DNA of 64,000 nucleotides. It comes from an uncultured Clostridia bacterium. GTDB lineage: Bacteria; Bacillota; Clostridia; Christensenellales; Aristaeellaceae. Location of the stretch: assembly GCA_934631985.1 (NCBI GenBank), contig CAKTYE010000005.1, positions 1 to 64,000 of the forward strand, written 5' to 3'. The notes beneath the pieces are model-generated. The model was given only the letters and a program-made list of their open reading frames with translations. It was not told the DNA's origin and made no database searches. Shown one piece after another: positions 16,937-25,440 of the stretch (position 1 is the stretch's first letter; every line of letters starts with the position of its first letter). Position numbers and translations under genes: made by a program.

Positions 16937-17620
16937 ATGGAAAACGGTCTGACGCTGATCCCCATTGCGCACATGGTCAGCGATTTTTCGGAGAAATTCG
17001 GCATCCCGCGCCAAAGCGGGCTGGCGGAGGCCCTGGAGTCGCTGGTGGTGTTTGAACCGGATTATCGTGATGAGAACGCCCTGCGTGGGCTGACGGGGTT
17101 CAGCCATGTCTGGCTTATTTGGGAGTTTTCCAAGGCCCGTCGGGAGGGCTGGTCGCCCACAGTGCGTCCTCCGCGGCTAGGGGGCAACCAGCGCATGGGC
17201 GTGTTCGCTACACGCTCGCCCTTTCGTCCCAACCCGCTGGGGCTGAGCTGCGTCAGGCTGCTGGGCGTGGAGAAGCATCCTGTTTACGGCCCTGTGCTGC
17301 GCGTGGGCGGCGCAGACCTGATGGACGGCACGCCCATTTATGACGTGAAGCCCTATCTTCCCCAGGCGGACTGTCACCCGGAGGCCCGGGGCGGCTTTGC
17401 CAACGACACCCCCTGGCATCCGCTGGCGGTGGAGGTTTCTCCGGCCCTGCTGGAAAAGGTTCCCGAGGCCAAGCGGCAGGCCCTGCTGGAGGTGCTTGCC
17501 CAGGACCCGCGCCCCTCCTATCAGGCGGACCCGGCGCGGGTGTATGGCCTGACCTTCGCCCACCTGGAGATCAAATTCCGCGTGACGGAGACAACGCTGA
17601 CCGTCCTCAGCATCGAATGA
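16937..17620 (+). CDS. trmO: tRNA (N6-threonylcarbamoyladenosine37-N6)-methyltransferase TrmO
   Basis: This 227-aa beta-barrel SAM methyltransferase of the TsaA/YaeB family methylates t6A37 in tRNA-Thr. Key signatures are KFGIPRQSGL, LRGLTGFSHVWLIWEFS, and GVFATRSPFRPNPLGLSCVR with the SAM/RNA-binding RSPFRPNP segment. The family's C-terminal domain is present (DPARVYGLTF). The ribosome site is a perfect AAGGAGGTG. It is the second gene of the operon, and its stop overlaps the next start by 4 bp. Confidence 0.95.
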   Translation: MENGLTLIPIAHMVSDFSEKFGIPRQSGLAEALESLVVFEPDYRDENALRGLTGFSHVWLIWEFSKARREGWSPTVRPPRLGGNQRMGVFATRSPFRPNPLGLSCVRLLGVEKHPVYGPVLRVGGADLMDGTPIYDVKPYLPQADCHPEARGGFANDTPWHPLAVEVSPALLEKVPEAKRQALLEVLAQDPRPSYQADPARVYGLTFAHLEIKFRVTETTLTVLSIE

Positions 17621-18552
17621 ATACGACCGCTCCTGAAAAGGGCGGCTTGCATAGAAAGAAGGTCGCTTATTTCATGGAAAGCTGCACCCTGTGTCCCCGT
17701 ATGTGCCATGCCCGCCGTATCCCGGAGGGCGGTAATGGCTTCTGCGGGCTGGGTTCTACCCTGCGGCTGGCCCGCATTGCGCCCCACTACTGGGAGGAGC
17801 CGCCCATCAGCGGCACCCGCGGCACGGGCGCGCTGTTCTTCAGCGGCTGCACCCTGCGCTGTGCCTACTGCCAGAACGGCGACATCAGCCACCGCAACCT
17901 GGGCCGGGATTTTACCCCCGCGCAGCTTGCGGACAGCATGCGCCGCCTGACGGAGATGGGCGTTCATACCATGAGCTTCATTACCGCCACTCCCTTTGTG
18001 GAGGGCATTCTGGAAGCCCTGTCCATCTACCGTCCGCCCATGCCGCTGGTATGGAACACCTCCGGCTATGAGCGTGTGGAAACGCTGCGCCGTCTGGAGG
18101 GCGTGATGGACGTGTATCTTCCCGACCTGAAGCACTTCTCCGCTAAGATGGGCCAGCTGTGCGCCAAAGCCCCGAACTATTTTGAAGCGACCAGCGCCGC
18201 CATCACGGAAATGGTGCGTCAGGTAGGCGTGCCACAGTACGATAAAAACGGCATCATGCAAAAAGGTGTGCTGATCCGCCATCTGATCCTGCCGGGGCTG
18301 ACCAGCGAAAGCATTGCCCTGCTGGACTGGGTGCATGACCAGCTGCCCGGCATCCCAGTGAGCCTGATGCGGCAATATACGCCGCTGAACGGTGTGGACA
18401 TTCCGGGCCTGACGCGAAAGATCACGCCCCGGGAGTATCACCGCGTCCGGGATCACATGCGGGCCTTGGAGCTTCCCGGCTATGAGCAGGAGGCCGCCAG
18501 CGCCTCGGCGGAGTTTGTGCCTGTCTTTGGGCAGGACGAGAGCTTTGTGTGA
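17617..18552 (+). CDS. Radical SAM protein, PflA-like
   Basis: This 311-aa radical SAM enzyme resembles the PflX branch of pyruvate formate-lyase activating enzymes. An N-terminal Cys motif (CTLCPRMC, residues about 23-30, and GFCGLG) precedes the [4Fe-4S] site CTLRCAYCQ (CxxxCxxC) at about residues 78-86. FEATSAAITEMVRQVG and RHLILPGLTSES are typical of this branch. No glycyl radical partner gene is nearby, so the target is unknown. The start is ATG 17617 by 4-bp overlap with trmO; an internal ATG at 17674 is also possible. A terminator follows. Confidence 0.9.
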   Translation: MNTTAPEKGGLHRKKVAYFMESCTLCPRMCHARRIPEGGNGFCGLGSTLRLARIAPHYWEEPPISGTRGTGALFFSGCTLRCAYCQNGDISHRNLGRDFTPAQLADSMRRLTEMGVHTMSFITATPFVEGILEALSIYRPPMPLVWNTSGYERVETLRRLEGVMDVYLPDLKHFSAKMGQLCAKAPNYFEATSAAITEMVRQVGVPQYDKNGIMQKGVLIRHLILPGLTSESIALLDWVHDQLPGIPVSLMRQYTPLNGVDIPGLTRKITPREYHRVRDHMRALELPGYEQEAASASAEFVPVFGQDESFV

Positions 18553-18585
18553 GGGCGAAGCAAAATTGCTCAGTCCTCCATTGAG

Positions 18586-18598
18586 ATGCTCGAAATAT
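18586..18598. repeat. 13-bp direct repeat, left copy
   Basis: ATGCTCGAAATAT is identical to 20281-20293. The two copies flank the low-GC patch that holds the orphan and Sel1 genes. The shorter CTCGAAATAT also occurs near 62023. Confidence 0.4.
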
Positions 18599-18619
18599 CT
18601 GAAAATGAGATAAAGTAAT

Positions 18620-18678
18620 GCCCTGTATTCTGCAAAATGCTCGAACAGCAGATTGCATAGAATACAGGGCTGTTGTTT
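18620..18678 (+). terminator. Terminator of the trmO operon
   Basis: A 12-bp stem, GCCCTGTATTCT / AGAATACAGGGC, with a long loop, is followed by TGTTGTTTTA. It may serve both directions. Confidence 0.65.
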
Positions 18679-18707
18679 TAGAAAGCCTTTAGCATACCAG
18701 TTTAATG

Positions 18708-19166
18708 TCATGCGTCAAACGGTTGTGCGGAAGCAAATAGCTTTTCAAATTCAGCCGCTTCTGCTTTAGACATTTGATTCATTGTGAGCGAAGCATATAT
18801 GACGCCGCGCGATGTAGCAATGACATATATGAAACATGTAGTTCCATTAAATACGCTCTCATTTTTACAAACAGCAACTTTATCGCTGCGTGCAATACAA
18901 TGCGAGTCCTCGCTGCCTACGCCAAACTTCTGAATCTGCTCATCTGATATTTCGTCATCAATGAGTGCGATTACATTTACACCGTTCTCAAAACCGCCTA
19001 ATAAGCCGAATTCAGGTTTCCGACCAAAAGCCATGCAGAACAGTTCTACAACAGTATCGCCCTTTTCGTAATGATCTTTCTTATGTTCGGCAACCATCAG
19101 CCCATTGATAGGGGTGACGGTGCAAAAATGGCCTAATGGCATGTTCCGAACAGCGCTTGTTTTCAT
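18708..19166 (-). CDS. Orphan protein in low-GC patch
   Basis: This 152-aa protein is not recognised. It appears soluble, with no signal peptide or membrane helix. The first half has GHFCTVTPINGLMVAEHKKD and the second half a hydrophobic strand FIYVIATSRGVIYASLTMNQ followed by an acidic helix. A GAGAGGAG site lies about 6 nt upstream. GC content is clearly below the window average, as in the next gene, with which it is probably co-transcribed (57-bp gap, or slightly more). The pairing with a Sel1-repeat protein suggests an accessory function; no activity can be named. Confidence 0.65.
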   Translation of the reverse strand: MKTSAVRNMPLGHFCTVTPINGLMVAEHKKDHYEKGDTVVELFCMAFGRKPEFGLLGGFENGVNVIALIDDEISDEQIQKFGVGSEDSHCIARSDKVAVCKNESVFNGTTCFIYVIATSRGVIYASLTMNQMSKAEAAEFEKLFASAQPFDA

Positions 19167-19223
19167 GGTGAAGCTCCTCTCTTTTTTAGCGTGTAGCTTT
19201 GCTTGTTATACGTTTGGGAACAC

Positions 19224-20093
19224 TTAATCTCCGGTTATTCCTTGAAAGAACTTAAAAAATGCAACTTTCTGCGCAAATGCGGGATCGTCAACATTTTCTA
19301 AATACTTATCGTACCATTCGATAGCTTTGTCCATATCATCATCAACCCCATGCCCAAATTGGTAACAACTGCCAACGCTTCTCATGGCAGGAACATAACC
19401 GTTCTCCGCAGCTTTGAGAAAGTATTCGAATCCTAATGCCATGTTTTGCGGTATACATTTCCCCTCCACATAAGCAATGGCCAAATTATTCATGCATATG
19501 GCATTGCCTAAATCTGCACCTTTTTTATAGTATGTTACAGCCTTTTTTGTATCCTTTTTGACTCCGCGCCCATTGGCATAGGCCAGACCCAAAATGTATA
19601 AGCCCTCCGGGTTGTTCTGTGCAGCGGCTTTCTGGGCCCAGTGAAAGCTTTCATTATAGTCATTAGCTATTCCAGCCTGTTTCAGCGAACCGCCCAATTC
19701 CATATAACCTGTGGCTAGTGTTGTTTGAGCCGCAGCATCGCCCGCATTTGCTTTTGGTAGAGCGTCCAACATGGATTTGTATTTTGCTGCTAATTTGGCA
19801 GCATCCTCGTCACCTGCCTGGGCTGCCTGCTCCATCCAGTAAGCGGCTTTTTCAAAGTCCCTTTGAATGCCATATCCTTTTGCGTAATGAAGTCCCAGAT
19901 TATACATTCCGCTGGAAATGCCAGCATCAGCCATTTTTTGAAACCAATACACGGCCTTTGCAGGGTCAGCCTGCGTTTCATCATCGCCATTGAGACAGAG
20001 CATAGCCAATGCGTTCATGAGCGATACATTACCGTGTTCAGCCGCTTCGATTTTCTCATCCAGGGGTATCGTCTCCTTGAAGGAATGAGTCAA
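19224..20093 (-). CDS. Sel1-like repeat protein
   Basis: This protein of about 289 aa is built from Sel1-type TPR repeats, each about 36 residues: AVYWFQKMADAGISSGMYNL, AAYWMEQAAQAGDEDAAKLA, AVTYYKKGADLGNAICMNNL and EYFLKAAENGYVPAMRSVGS are successive units. Such proteins form superhelical scaffolds for protein binding. No signal peptide is visible. Start choice: TTG 20093 has AAGGAG 11 nt upstream, while the ATG at 20117 has only a weak site, so either may be used. It is the first gene of the low-GC pair. Confidence 0.85.
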   Translation of the reverse strand: MTHSFKETIPLDEKIEAAEHGNVSLMNALAMLCLNGDDETQADPAKAVYWFQKMADAGISSGMYNLGLHYAKGYGIQRDFEKAAYWMEQAAQAGDEDAAKLAAKYKSMLDALPKANAGDAAAQTTLATGYMELGGSLKQAGIANDYNESFHWAQKAAAQNNPEGLYILGLAYANGRGVKKDTKKAVTYYKKGADLGNAICMNNLAIAYVEGKCIPQNMALGFEYFLKAAENGYVPAMRSVGSCYQFGHGVDDDMDKAIEWYDKYLENVDDPAFAQKVAFFKFFQGITGD

Positions 20094-20280
20094 GGTTCGC
20101 CAAACTCCTTTCTGCATCTTTAGAATTTGCTGTTATGTGGAAATACAATAATGCACTTTTTGCTGTGCTTTTCATCTTATTACCACGACCTAAACGGGAA
20201 CAGTAGACGGTTTTTATTCTATCCTATATGACGGATTATAAAGCATGCTTGATGAAATGTCAATGGTTTATTTCCTGCTT

Positions 20281-20293
20281 ATGCTCGAAATAT
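20281..20293. repeat. 13-bp direct repeat, right copy
   Basis: ATGCTCGAAATAT is identical to 18586-18598. A TTGACA box follows at 20304-20309. The gap 20118-20513 otherwise holds the short MarR-like frame and the terminator listed below. Confidence 0.4.
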
Positions 20294-20348
20294 TCTAAAA
20301 AGCCTTGACAAGTTTCTGATTTTGGAAGCATGGATGGGAGAAATCAGG

Positions 20349-20417
20349 ATGAACAACCCTTTACAACGGCAGCTGCAAACGCTGAATTACCTGTATAAAG
20401 AAAGCGACCACATGTAA
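20349..20417 (+). pseudogene. N-terminal fragment of a MarR-like regulator
   Basis: A 22-codon frame reads MNNPLQRQLQTLNYLYKESD, HM and stop, with a GGGAG-like site before it. It resembles the first helix of clostridial MarR-family regulators. No continuation is seen in any frame before the terminator at 20426. It is either a truncated gene or chance. Confidence 0.35.
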
Positions 20418-20425
20418 AAGATAAA

Positions 20426-20467
20426 AAGCATGCGCGTCCCTGCTGCAAGCCCGGGGCGCGCATGCTT
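20426..20467. terminator. Terminator of the YbaN-ABC operon
   Basis: An AAGCATGCGCG / CGCGCATGCTT stem lies between the MarR-like fragment and the end of the YbaN gene. It is near-symmetric and may work both ways. Confidence 0.75.
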
Positions 20468-20513
20468 TGCTATAAGCGATTTTACGGTGTTCCTGCGATG
20501 AAGCAGGACACTT

Positions 20514-20903
20514 TTACTCCTTCTCCGTCCGAAGCGTTTTCACTCCGAACACAAAGTAAACGATATGCGCCACCCAGACGCAGGCCAGGATACCGCAGGG
20601 GACGTACAGCGCCTTCCGCAGCATCATCACAAAGCCGAACACTATCAGCGCTGTGACCGTCAGCAGGATCTTTGCCTTGGTGCCGGGGGGCATGCCCTGG
20701 CCCTTCACATAGCTGTCCAGGTGCTTCTTGTACAGCTTCGTGCCGAGAAACCAGTCGTGCAGCTTCTGCGAGGACTGGGCAAAGCAGAACACCGTGGCAA
20801 GGAAAAAGGGAACGGTGGGAAGAATGGGCAGCACAATGCCGATGCAGCCCAGCGCCAGACAGAGGCAGCCCGTGATAAGAAAGAGCAGTCGTTTCAGACT
20901 CAT
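20514..20903 (-). CDS. YbaN/DUF454 family membrane protein
   Basis: This 129-aa inner-membrane protein of the DUF454 family has an N-terminal helix pair (LITGCLCLALGCIGIVLPIL then PTVPFFLATVFCFA) with the family's GCIGIVLPILPTVPF motif, a Ser/Lys-rich loop, and a C-terminal helix pair. The function is unknown. It is the last gene of an operon with two ABC transporter subunits, 17 bp after the second. The combination suggests a helper role in that export process (inference). Confidence 0.9.
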   Translation of the reverse strand: MSLKRLLFLITGCLCLALGCIGIVLPILPTVPFFLATVFCFAQSSQKLHDWFLGTKLYKKHLDSYVKGQGMPPGTKAKILLTVTALIVFGFVMMLRKALYVPCGILACVWVAHIVYFVFGVKTLRTEKE

Positions 20904-20920
20904 GCGTGATGTTCTCCTTT

Positions 20921-22579
20921 TCAGCTCATGCGTCCATGCTCCACCGAATAGACCTGATCGGCAATGCGCATGGTGGAGGGACGGTGAGATACCAGCACAA
21001 CGGTCTTGTCCTGCTTTTCCTGCTGCAGGGCCTTCAGGATGATGGCTTCGTTCAGGCTGTCCAGGTTGCTGGTCGGCTCGTCCAGCAGCATTAGGGGCGC
21101 GTTGTGCAGGAAGGCGCGGGCCACGCCGATGCGCTGGCGTTCGCCGCCGGAAAGCGTGTCGCCCAGCTCGCCCACGGGCGTGTCGTAGCCCTGGGGCAGC
21201 GTCATAATGAAATCATGAATGGAGGCTTTGCGGCAGGCCGTTTCGATCTCCGCATCTGTTGCGTCCAGCTTGGCAATGCGCAGGTTGCTGCGGATGCTGT
21301 CATGGAACAGGTGCGTTTCCTGGGTCACAAAGCTCTCGGCCTCGCGCAGGCTGGCGGTGTTGATGTGCTTCACATCCGTGCCGGACAGCGTAATGCAGCC
21401 CTGCTGCGTGTCCCAGAAGCGCATGAACAGCTTCAGCAGCGTGGATTTGCCGCTGCCGCTGCGGCCTACCAGCCCCACCACGGCCCCCTTGGGAACCTTC
21501 AGGGAAAGGTCATCCAGAATTTTTTCCTCGCCGTAGGCAAAGGAGACGCTTTCTGCTTCCGCCCCGGAGAAGGTAATATCCTGCCCCTTCGTGACCTCCT
21601 CAATAATGGGGGTTTCGTCCAGAATATCCAGAATGCGGTTGCCGGCGGCAAAGGTGCTTTGCAGCGTGCTGCCCAGATTTGCCAGCGCCACCACCGGGCC
21701 AAAGGAGCTCATCAGGGCAATGGTCGGGATCAGCACCCCCAGGAACGGCGCCTGACCGTTTTGGTACAGCAGCGCGGAAACAAGCAGCATGGCAAGGTCA
21801 AACAGCAGAATGACCGTGTTGGTCGCCGCCTGATTTTTGCCTGTGGTGCGGCTCATGCGCTTTTCATCCGCAGAGAGCGCGTCGATCTGCGCGTTCATTT
21901 CCTGCAGGCGCTTTTCGCCCTGACCGTATTGCAGAATTTCCGTCAGGCCGCGTAGGCTGTCCAGCATGAAGCCCGACAGCGCCCCCGACCTTGTGCGGAA
22001 GCTCAGCCCATCGTCGCCGCCGCGCTTGGAGGTCAGGAGGGGGATCGCCACGCCCACCGTCAGGTAAGCCGCCAGGGCAAGCGCCGCCAGCAGCGGGTGG
22101 AAGCCGCCAATGAAGACGCACAGCAGCAGCGAGAACAGCGTGGCAATGACAATGGGAGAAATGGTGTGGGCGTAAAAGACCTCCAGCAGCTCCACGTCCG
22201 ATGTGATGATGGAGATGAGGTTGCCGCGGTCCCGACCCTCCAGCTTGGCGGGGCAGAGCCGCCGCAAGGCGCGGAACACCCGGTCCCGGATCAGCGCCAG
22301 CAGCTTGAAGGCAATGAAGTGATTGCACGACTGCTCGGCGTAGCGCAGCAGTCCGCGCACCAGCGCAAAAACGATGACCGCTGCAAAGAGGAAGCTGAGT
22401 GTGAATGGTGTATCAATGCCCAGCAGGTCGGCGACGGCATAGCCGCCGAACACGGTGATGAAGGTTGCCGCCAAATGCCCGATCAGGCCCATGACGATGG
22501 CCAGCACCATATACCCGGCAAGGGGCTTGACCAGCCCGATCAGCCGCGCCATGATTTGAAAACCGCTGCGCTTTTTCAT
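20921..22579 (-). CDS. ABC exporter subunit, CydC-like
   Basis: This 552-aa half-transporter has an N-terminal six-helix membrane domain (residues 1-310) and a C-terminal ATPase: Walker A GRSGSGKST, signature LSGGERQR, Walker B LMLLDEPTSNLD and switch His SHRPST. The closest match is the CydC half of the CydDC glutathione/cysteine or heme-linked exporter, though many unassigned clostridial relatives exist and no cytochrome bd genes are nearby. The start overlaps the preceding ABC gene by 4 bp. It probably works as a heterodimer with that product. Confidence 0.88.
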   Translation of the reverse strand: MKKRSGFQIMARLIGLVKPLAGYMVLAIVMGLIGHLAATFITVFGGYAVADLLGIDTPFTLSFLFAAVIVFALVRGLLRYAEQSCNHFIAFKLLALIRDRVFRALRRLCPAKLEGRDRGNLISIITSDVELLEVFYAHTISPIVIATLFSLLLCVFIGGFHPLLAALALAAYLTVGVAIPLLTSKRGGDDGLSFRTRSGALSGFMLDSLRGLTEILQYGQGEKRLQEMNAQIDALSADEKRMSRTTGKNQAATNTVILLFDLAMLLVSALLYQNGQAPFLGVLIPTIALMSSFGPVVALANLGSTLQSTFAAGNRILDILDETPIIEEVTKGQDITFSGAEAESVSFAYGEEKILDDLSLKVPKGAVVGLVGRSGSGKSTLLKLFMRFWDTQQGCITLSGTDVKHINTASLREAESFVTQETHLFHDSIRSNLRIAKLDATDAEIETACRKASIHDFIMTLPQGYDTPVGELGDTLSGGERQRIGVARAFLHNAPLMLLDEPTSNLDSLNEAIILKALQQEKQDKTVVLVSHRPSTMRIADQVYSVEHGRMS

Positions 22580-24315
22580 GCCTGCTCACTGTCCTTTCCG
22601 TAATGCTCCAGGGCCTGCTGCGCGTCCCACAGGCGCTTGTACGCGCCGTCCTGTGCCAGCAGCGACGCATGGGTTCCCTGCTCGGCAATGCGACCGCCGT
22701 CGATCACATAAATGCGGTCTGTACGGGTGACGTTTGCCAGACGATGGGAGATGAGCAGCACCGTTTTGCGCTCTGCCAGGCGGTGAATTTCCCGCATCAC
22801 GTCGTTTTCACTTTCCACGTCAATGTTGGAGGTCGCCTCGTCAAAGATGTACACGGGGCTGTCATGCAGCAGCGCGCAGGCCAGGGCAAGCCGCTGCCGC
22901 TGACCGCCCGAAAGGTTGGCGGCGCGTTCGGTCAGCACCGTATCCAGCCCCTTTTCGCCCTTCAGGAAGGCAGCGAGGTTCACCTGCTCCAGCGCCGCCC
23001 AAAGCTGCGCATCGGTGGCATTGGGCGCACCCATGCACAGATTTTCCCGGACGGTGCCGCGGAACAGATAGCTTTGGCTGCCCACATAGGTGAAGTGTTC
23101 CAGCAGGCTTTCGCTGCCAATGTCCCGCAGATCCACGCCGCCCACGGTGACGGAGCCGCTGTAGGCCCGGTTTCGGCCCATCAGAATGCCGGACACCGTG
23201 GACTTGCCGCAGCCGGATTCGCCGACGATGGCGGTCAGCCCGCCCATGGGGAAGGTCATGTCAAGGCCGTGCAAGATCTCACGCTCCGGCTCATAGGCAA
23301 AGCGCAGCCCCTTGCAGACGATGGAGCAATCCTGCGGGACCGTCCCGGTCTTTTCCTCGGGATCGGGCAGGTCCAGCAGATGGAAGATCTTGTCGCTGGC
23401 AGCCATGCCGTTCATGGCAATGTGGAAGAAGGAACCCAGCAGCCGCATGGGAATAAAGAAATCCGCCGACAGCAGAATGATGAGCAGACAGCCCGCCAGG
23501 GTGACGTGGCCCGCCGCATACTGGGTCGCCGCCATAATGACGCCCAGCGCCGCGCCGCCGTAGGCGATCAGGTCCATGATGGTGACGGAGTTGAGCTGCA
23601 TGGTCAGCACCTTCATGGTGATCTTGCGGAACTTTTCCGCCTGCTCGTTCATTTCCTGCTGCTTGAATTCATCCGCCTGATAGATCTTCAGCGTGGTAAG
23701 CCCTTGCAAATTTTCCAGGAAGGTGTCGCCCATGGCGGTGTACTGTCCCCAGTATTTGGCAAGCAGCTTTTTCGCCCACCGCTGAACCGCCACAATGGCA
23801 ACGGGGATCAGCGGTACGCAGACAAGCAGCACCACGGCGCTGGGAAAGTTCACAAAGCTCAGCACTGCGAACAGCGTCAGCGGCGCAAGCATGGCGTAGA
23901 AGAACTGCGGCAGATACGCGCCGAAATAGGTTTGCAGCTGATCCACGCCCTCCACGGCGATCTGCACTACCTCGGAGGTGCCGACCTGCTCCTGATAGGA
24001 GGCCCCCAGCCGCAGCAGCTTTTGATAGATCATGCCCCGCAGCGTCTTTTTCACGGCCTTGGAGGAGTAATAGCTCATTTTGCTGGCAAGCCGGGTGCAG
24101 ACGTACCGCACCGCCACCGCCGCAGCCGCCGCCAGCAGCGTTGTCCAAAGAGTCTGCATCGTGGCAGTTCCCTCAAACAGCCCCGCCAGCAGCCGCGTGA
24201 TGCTTGCCATCATGACAATGTTGGCGGCAAGGGAGACCCACTGAAGGGCCACGTTGCCTGCGATGTACTTTCTGCTCTCCGGAACCGTTCCGATGAGCCG
24301 CTTGTTGATCATCAT
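22576..24315 (-). CDS. ABC exporter subunit, CydD-like
   Basis: This 579-aa half-transporter is the partner of the next gene. Its membrane domain (residues 1-320) includes QEQVGTSEVVQIAVEGVDQL, the intracellular loop typical of this branch. ATPase motifs are Walker A GESGCGKST, signature LSGGQRQR, Walker B YIFDEATSNID and SHRLAN. In B-family exporters Walker B ends in a catalytic acid; here the Glu is present. It is the first gene of the operon ABC-ABC-YbaN. Its promoter region carries a GTTAG-N6-CTAAC dyad, with a DtxR-like gene just upstream. Confidence 0.88.
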   Translation of the reverse strand: MMINKRLIGTVPESRKYIAGNVALQWVSLAANIVMMASITRLLAGLFEGTATMQTLWTTLLAAAAAVAVRYVCTRLASKMSYYSSKAVKKTLRGMIYQKLLRLGASYQEQVGTSEVVQIAVEGVDQLQTYFGAYLPQFFYAMLAPLTLFAVLSFVNFPSAVVLLVCVPLIPVAIVAVQRWAKKLLAKYWGQYTAMGDTFLENLQGLTTLKIYQADEFKQQEMNEQAEKFRKITMKVLTMQLNSVTIMDLIAYGGAALGVIMAATQYAAGHVTLAGCLLIILLSADFFIPMRLLGSFFHIAMNGMAASDKIFHLLDLPDPEEKTGTVPQDCSIVCKGLRFAYEPEREILHGLDMTFPMGGLTAIVGESGCGKSTVSGILMGRNRAYSGSVTVGGVDLRDIGSESLLEHFTYVGSQSYLFRGTVRENLCMGAPNATDAQLWAALEQVNLAAFLKGEKGLDTVLTERAANLSGGQRQRLALACALLHDSPVYIFDEATSNIDVESENDVMREIHRLAERKTVLLISHRLANVTRTDRIYVIDGGRIAEQGTHASLLAQDGAYKRLWDAQQALEHYGKDSEQA

Positions 24316-24341
24316 GCGCGTCGTCTCCGTTTCTGAAATTT

Positions 24342-24363
24342 ATGGTTAGTATTATCTAACTAT
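24342..24363. promoter_or_regulatory. DtxR-like operator candidate in ABC promoter
   Basis: The dyad GTTAG-tattat-CTAAC, extended imperfectly to 22 bp, overlaps the likely -10 region of the ABC operon. Arms of this type (TTAG...CTAA) resemble sites of DtxR/MntR-family metal-dependent repressors. Confidence 0.45.
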
Positions 24364-24367
24364 ACGG

Positions 24368-24393
24368 CAAAAGAAAAATCTGCTTTCGCAGAT
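24368..24393 (-). terminator. Hairpin ATCTGC-GCAGAT with T run
   Basis: Minus strand: ATCTGC-gaaa-GCAGAT is followed by TTTTTCTTTT, upstream of the operator and ABC start. It could end read-through from the regulator gene or act as a leader attenuator. Confidence 0.6.
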
Positions 24394-24465
24394 CAGGAGG
24401 TCCTTCTGCCTGGAAACACGCCCTCCATCCAAAGGTATCATAACACAGCGGCGGCGATTTGCAAA

Positions 24466-24501
24466 GCGCGAGGTTGTTGCAGATGTGCAACAACCTCGCG
24501 C
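24466..24501 (-). terminator. 16-bp perfect hairpin after DtxR-like gene
   Basis: GCGCGAGGTTGTTGCA pairs without mismatch to TGCAACAACCTCGCGC around GATG, followed by TTTGC on the minus strand. The T run is short for a classic terminator. Confidence 0.5.
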
Positions 24502-24579
24502 CCAATAGCTTCGCAATGTGTCTGCATGTCCATGTTCAAGCGGTCTTACCATTGTTGCAGTGTTGCAATAATAGTGCCG

Positions 24580-25413
24580 TCACAGCAATAGCGTAAAGAT
24601 GGCGGTGGATTCCGGCATATGCCCCAGGCCCACAGAGCTTTCCATTTTCAGGCAGACGCTGCCGTGGAGGATCTGCCCCACATCCGACCCGATGTTGACG
24701 AATTGCAGCACCTCGGCGGGAAAGGCGAAAAGCTGCCCGTTCGGCTCGGTGCTGATAAAGCGTCCCGCATCAAAATAGCGGATGCTCTCCACGCGCCCGT
24801 GCATGATCTCCCTGCTGACCGGGGATCTGGCGGAGATCGGCACAGCCCGCAGCTGCACCGTCCCCACGCCGTCCTTTACATATAAATTGCAGGGATGCTC
24901 AAAGCCCTCGTTCGCCATGGAAAGGTTGCTGCCGTTTTTGATATGCTCACGGAAAATCAGAAACGGCAGGGTATAGCAGCCATCCTTCAGCTTTTTGCAC
25001 AGCGCCGCGCCGCTGAACTGCTTCTGACCCCGCAGCTCGTACTTCACGCGGTAGCGCTCCTCGGTGGCCCGCACTGTCTCCATGGTGCTGTCCGTGCAGT
25101 AGAGCGTCCAGACAAAAGCGTCCTGTTTGGCGCTTTCCATGTCCACGCCCTCATAAAGCAGGTGATTCAGCGCGATCTCAAAGCGCTCGGCATAGCGCTG
25201 GGCTTCCTTGCGCCCCAGCTCCGTCAGGCGCGGGCTGCGAACCTGCGTCCGATCCACAAGGCCCTCTGCTTCCAGCGCAGTGACGGCGCGGCTGATGGCG
25301 TATTTTTCCTTGCCCAGCGTCCGGGCGATGCCTGTTACGCTGCAATCCATGGGACTCAGCCGCAAAAAGCAGAGCAGCACCCGCAGCTTCAGAATTTCGG
25401 CATTTCCCTTCAT
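24580..25413 (-). CDS. DtxR/MarR-like winged-helix regulator
   Basis: This 277-aa protein has an N-terminal winged helix (residues 5-70: LLCFLRLSPMDCSVTGIART, then KYAISRAVTALEAEGLVDR). It is followed by a segment shaped like the DtxR dimerisation/metal domain (EIALNHLLYEGVDMESAKQD reading frame region, about 80-115). The remaining 150 residues are beta-rich and unassigned. The start is preceded by GGAGGGAAGG. It lies directly upstream of the ABC-ABC-YbaN operon on the same strand and is the natural candidate to bind the dyad at 24342-24363. Metal dependence is an inference. Confidence 0.7.
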   Translation of the reverse strand: MKGNAEILKLRVLLCFLRLSPMDCSVTGIARTLGKEKYAISRAVTALEAEGLVDRTQVRSPRLTELGRKEAQRYAERFEIALNHLLYEGVDMESAKQDAFVWTLYCTDSTMETVRATEERYRVKYELRGQKQFSGAALCKKLKDGCYTLPFLIFREHIKNGSNLSMANEGFEHPCNLYVKDGVGTVQLRAVPISARSPVSREIMHGRVESIRYFDAGRFISTEPNGQLFAFPAEVLQFVNIGSDVGQILHGSVCLKMESSVGLGHMPESTAIFTLLL

Positions 25414-25440
25414 GAACCTTCCCTCCGCAAGCGCTGTGCC

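Noticed and set aside
20304..20332. Promoter of the MarR-like fragment
   Set aside because: TTGACA is perfect but no acceptable -10 lies 16-18 bp downstream.
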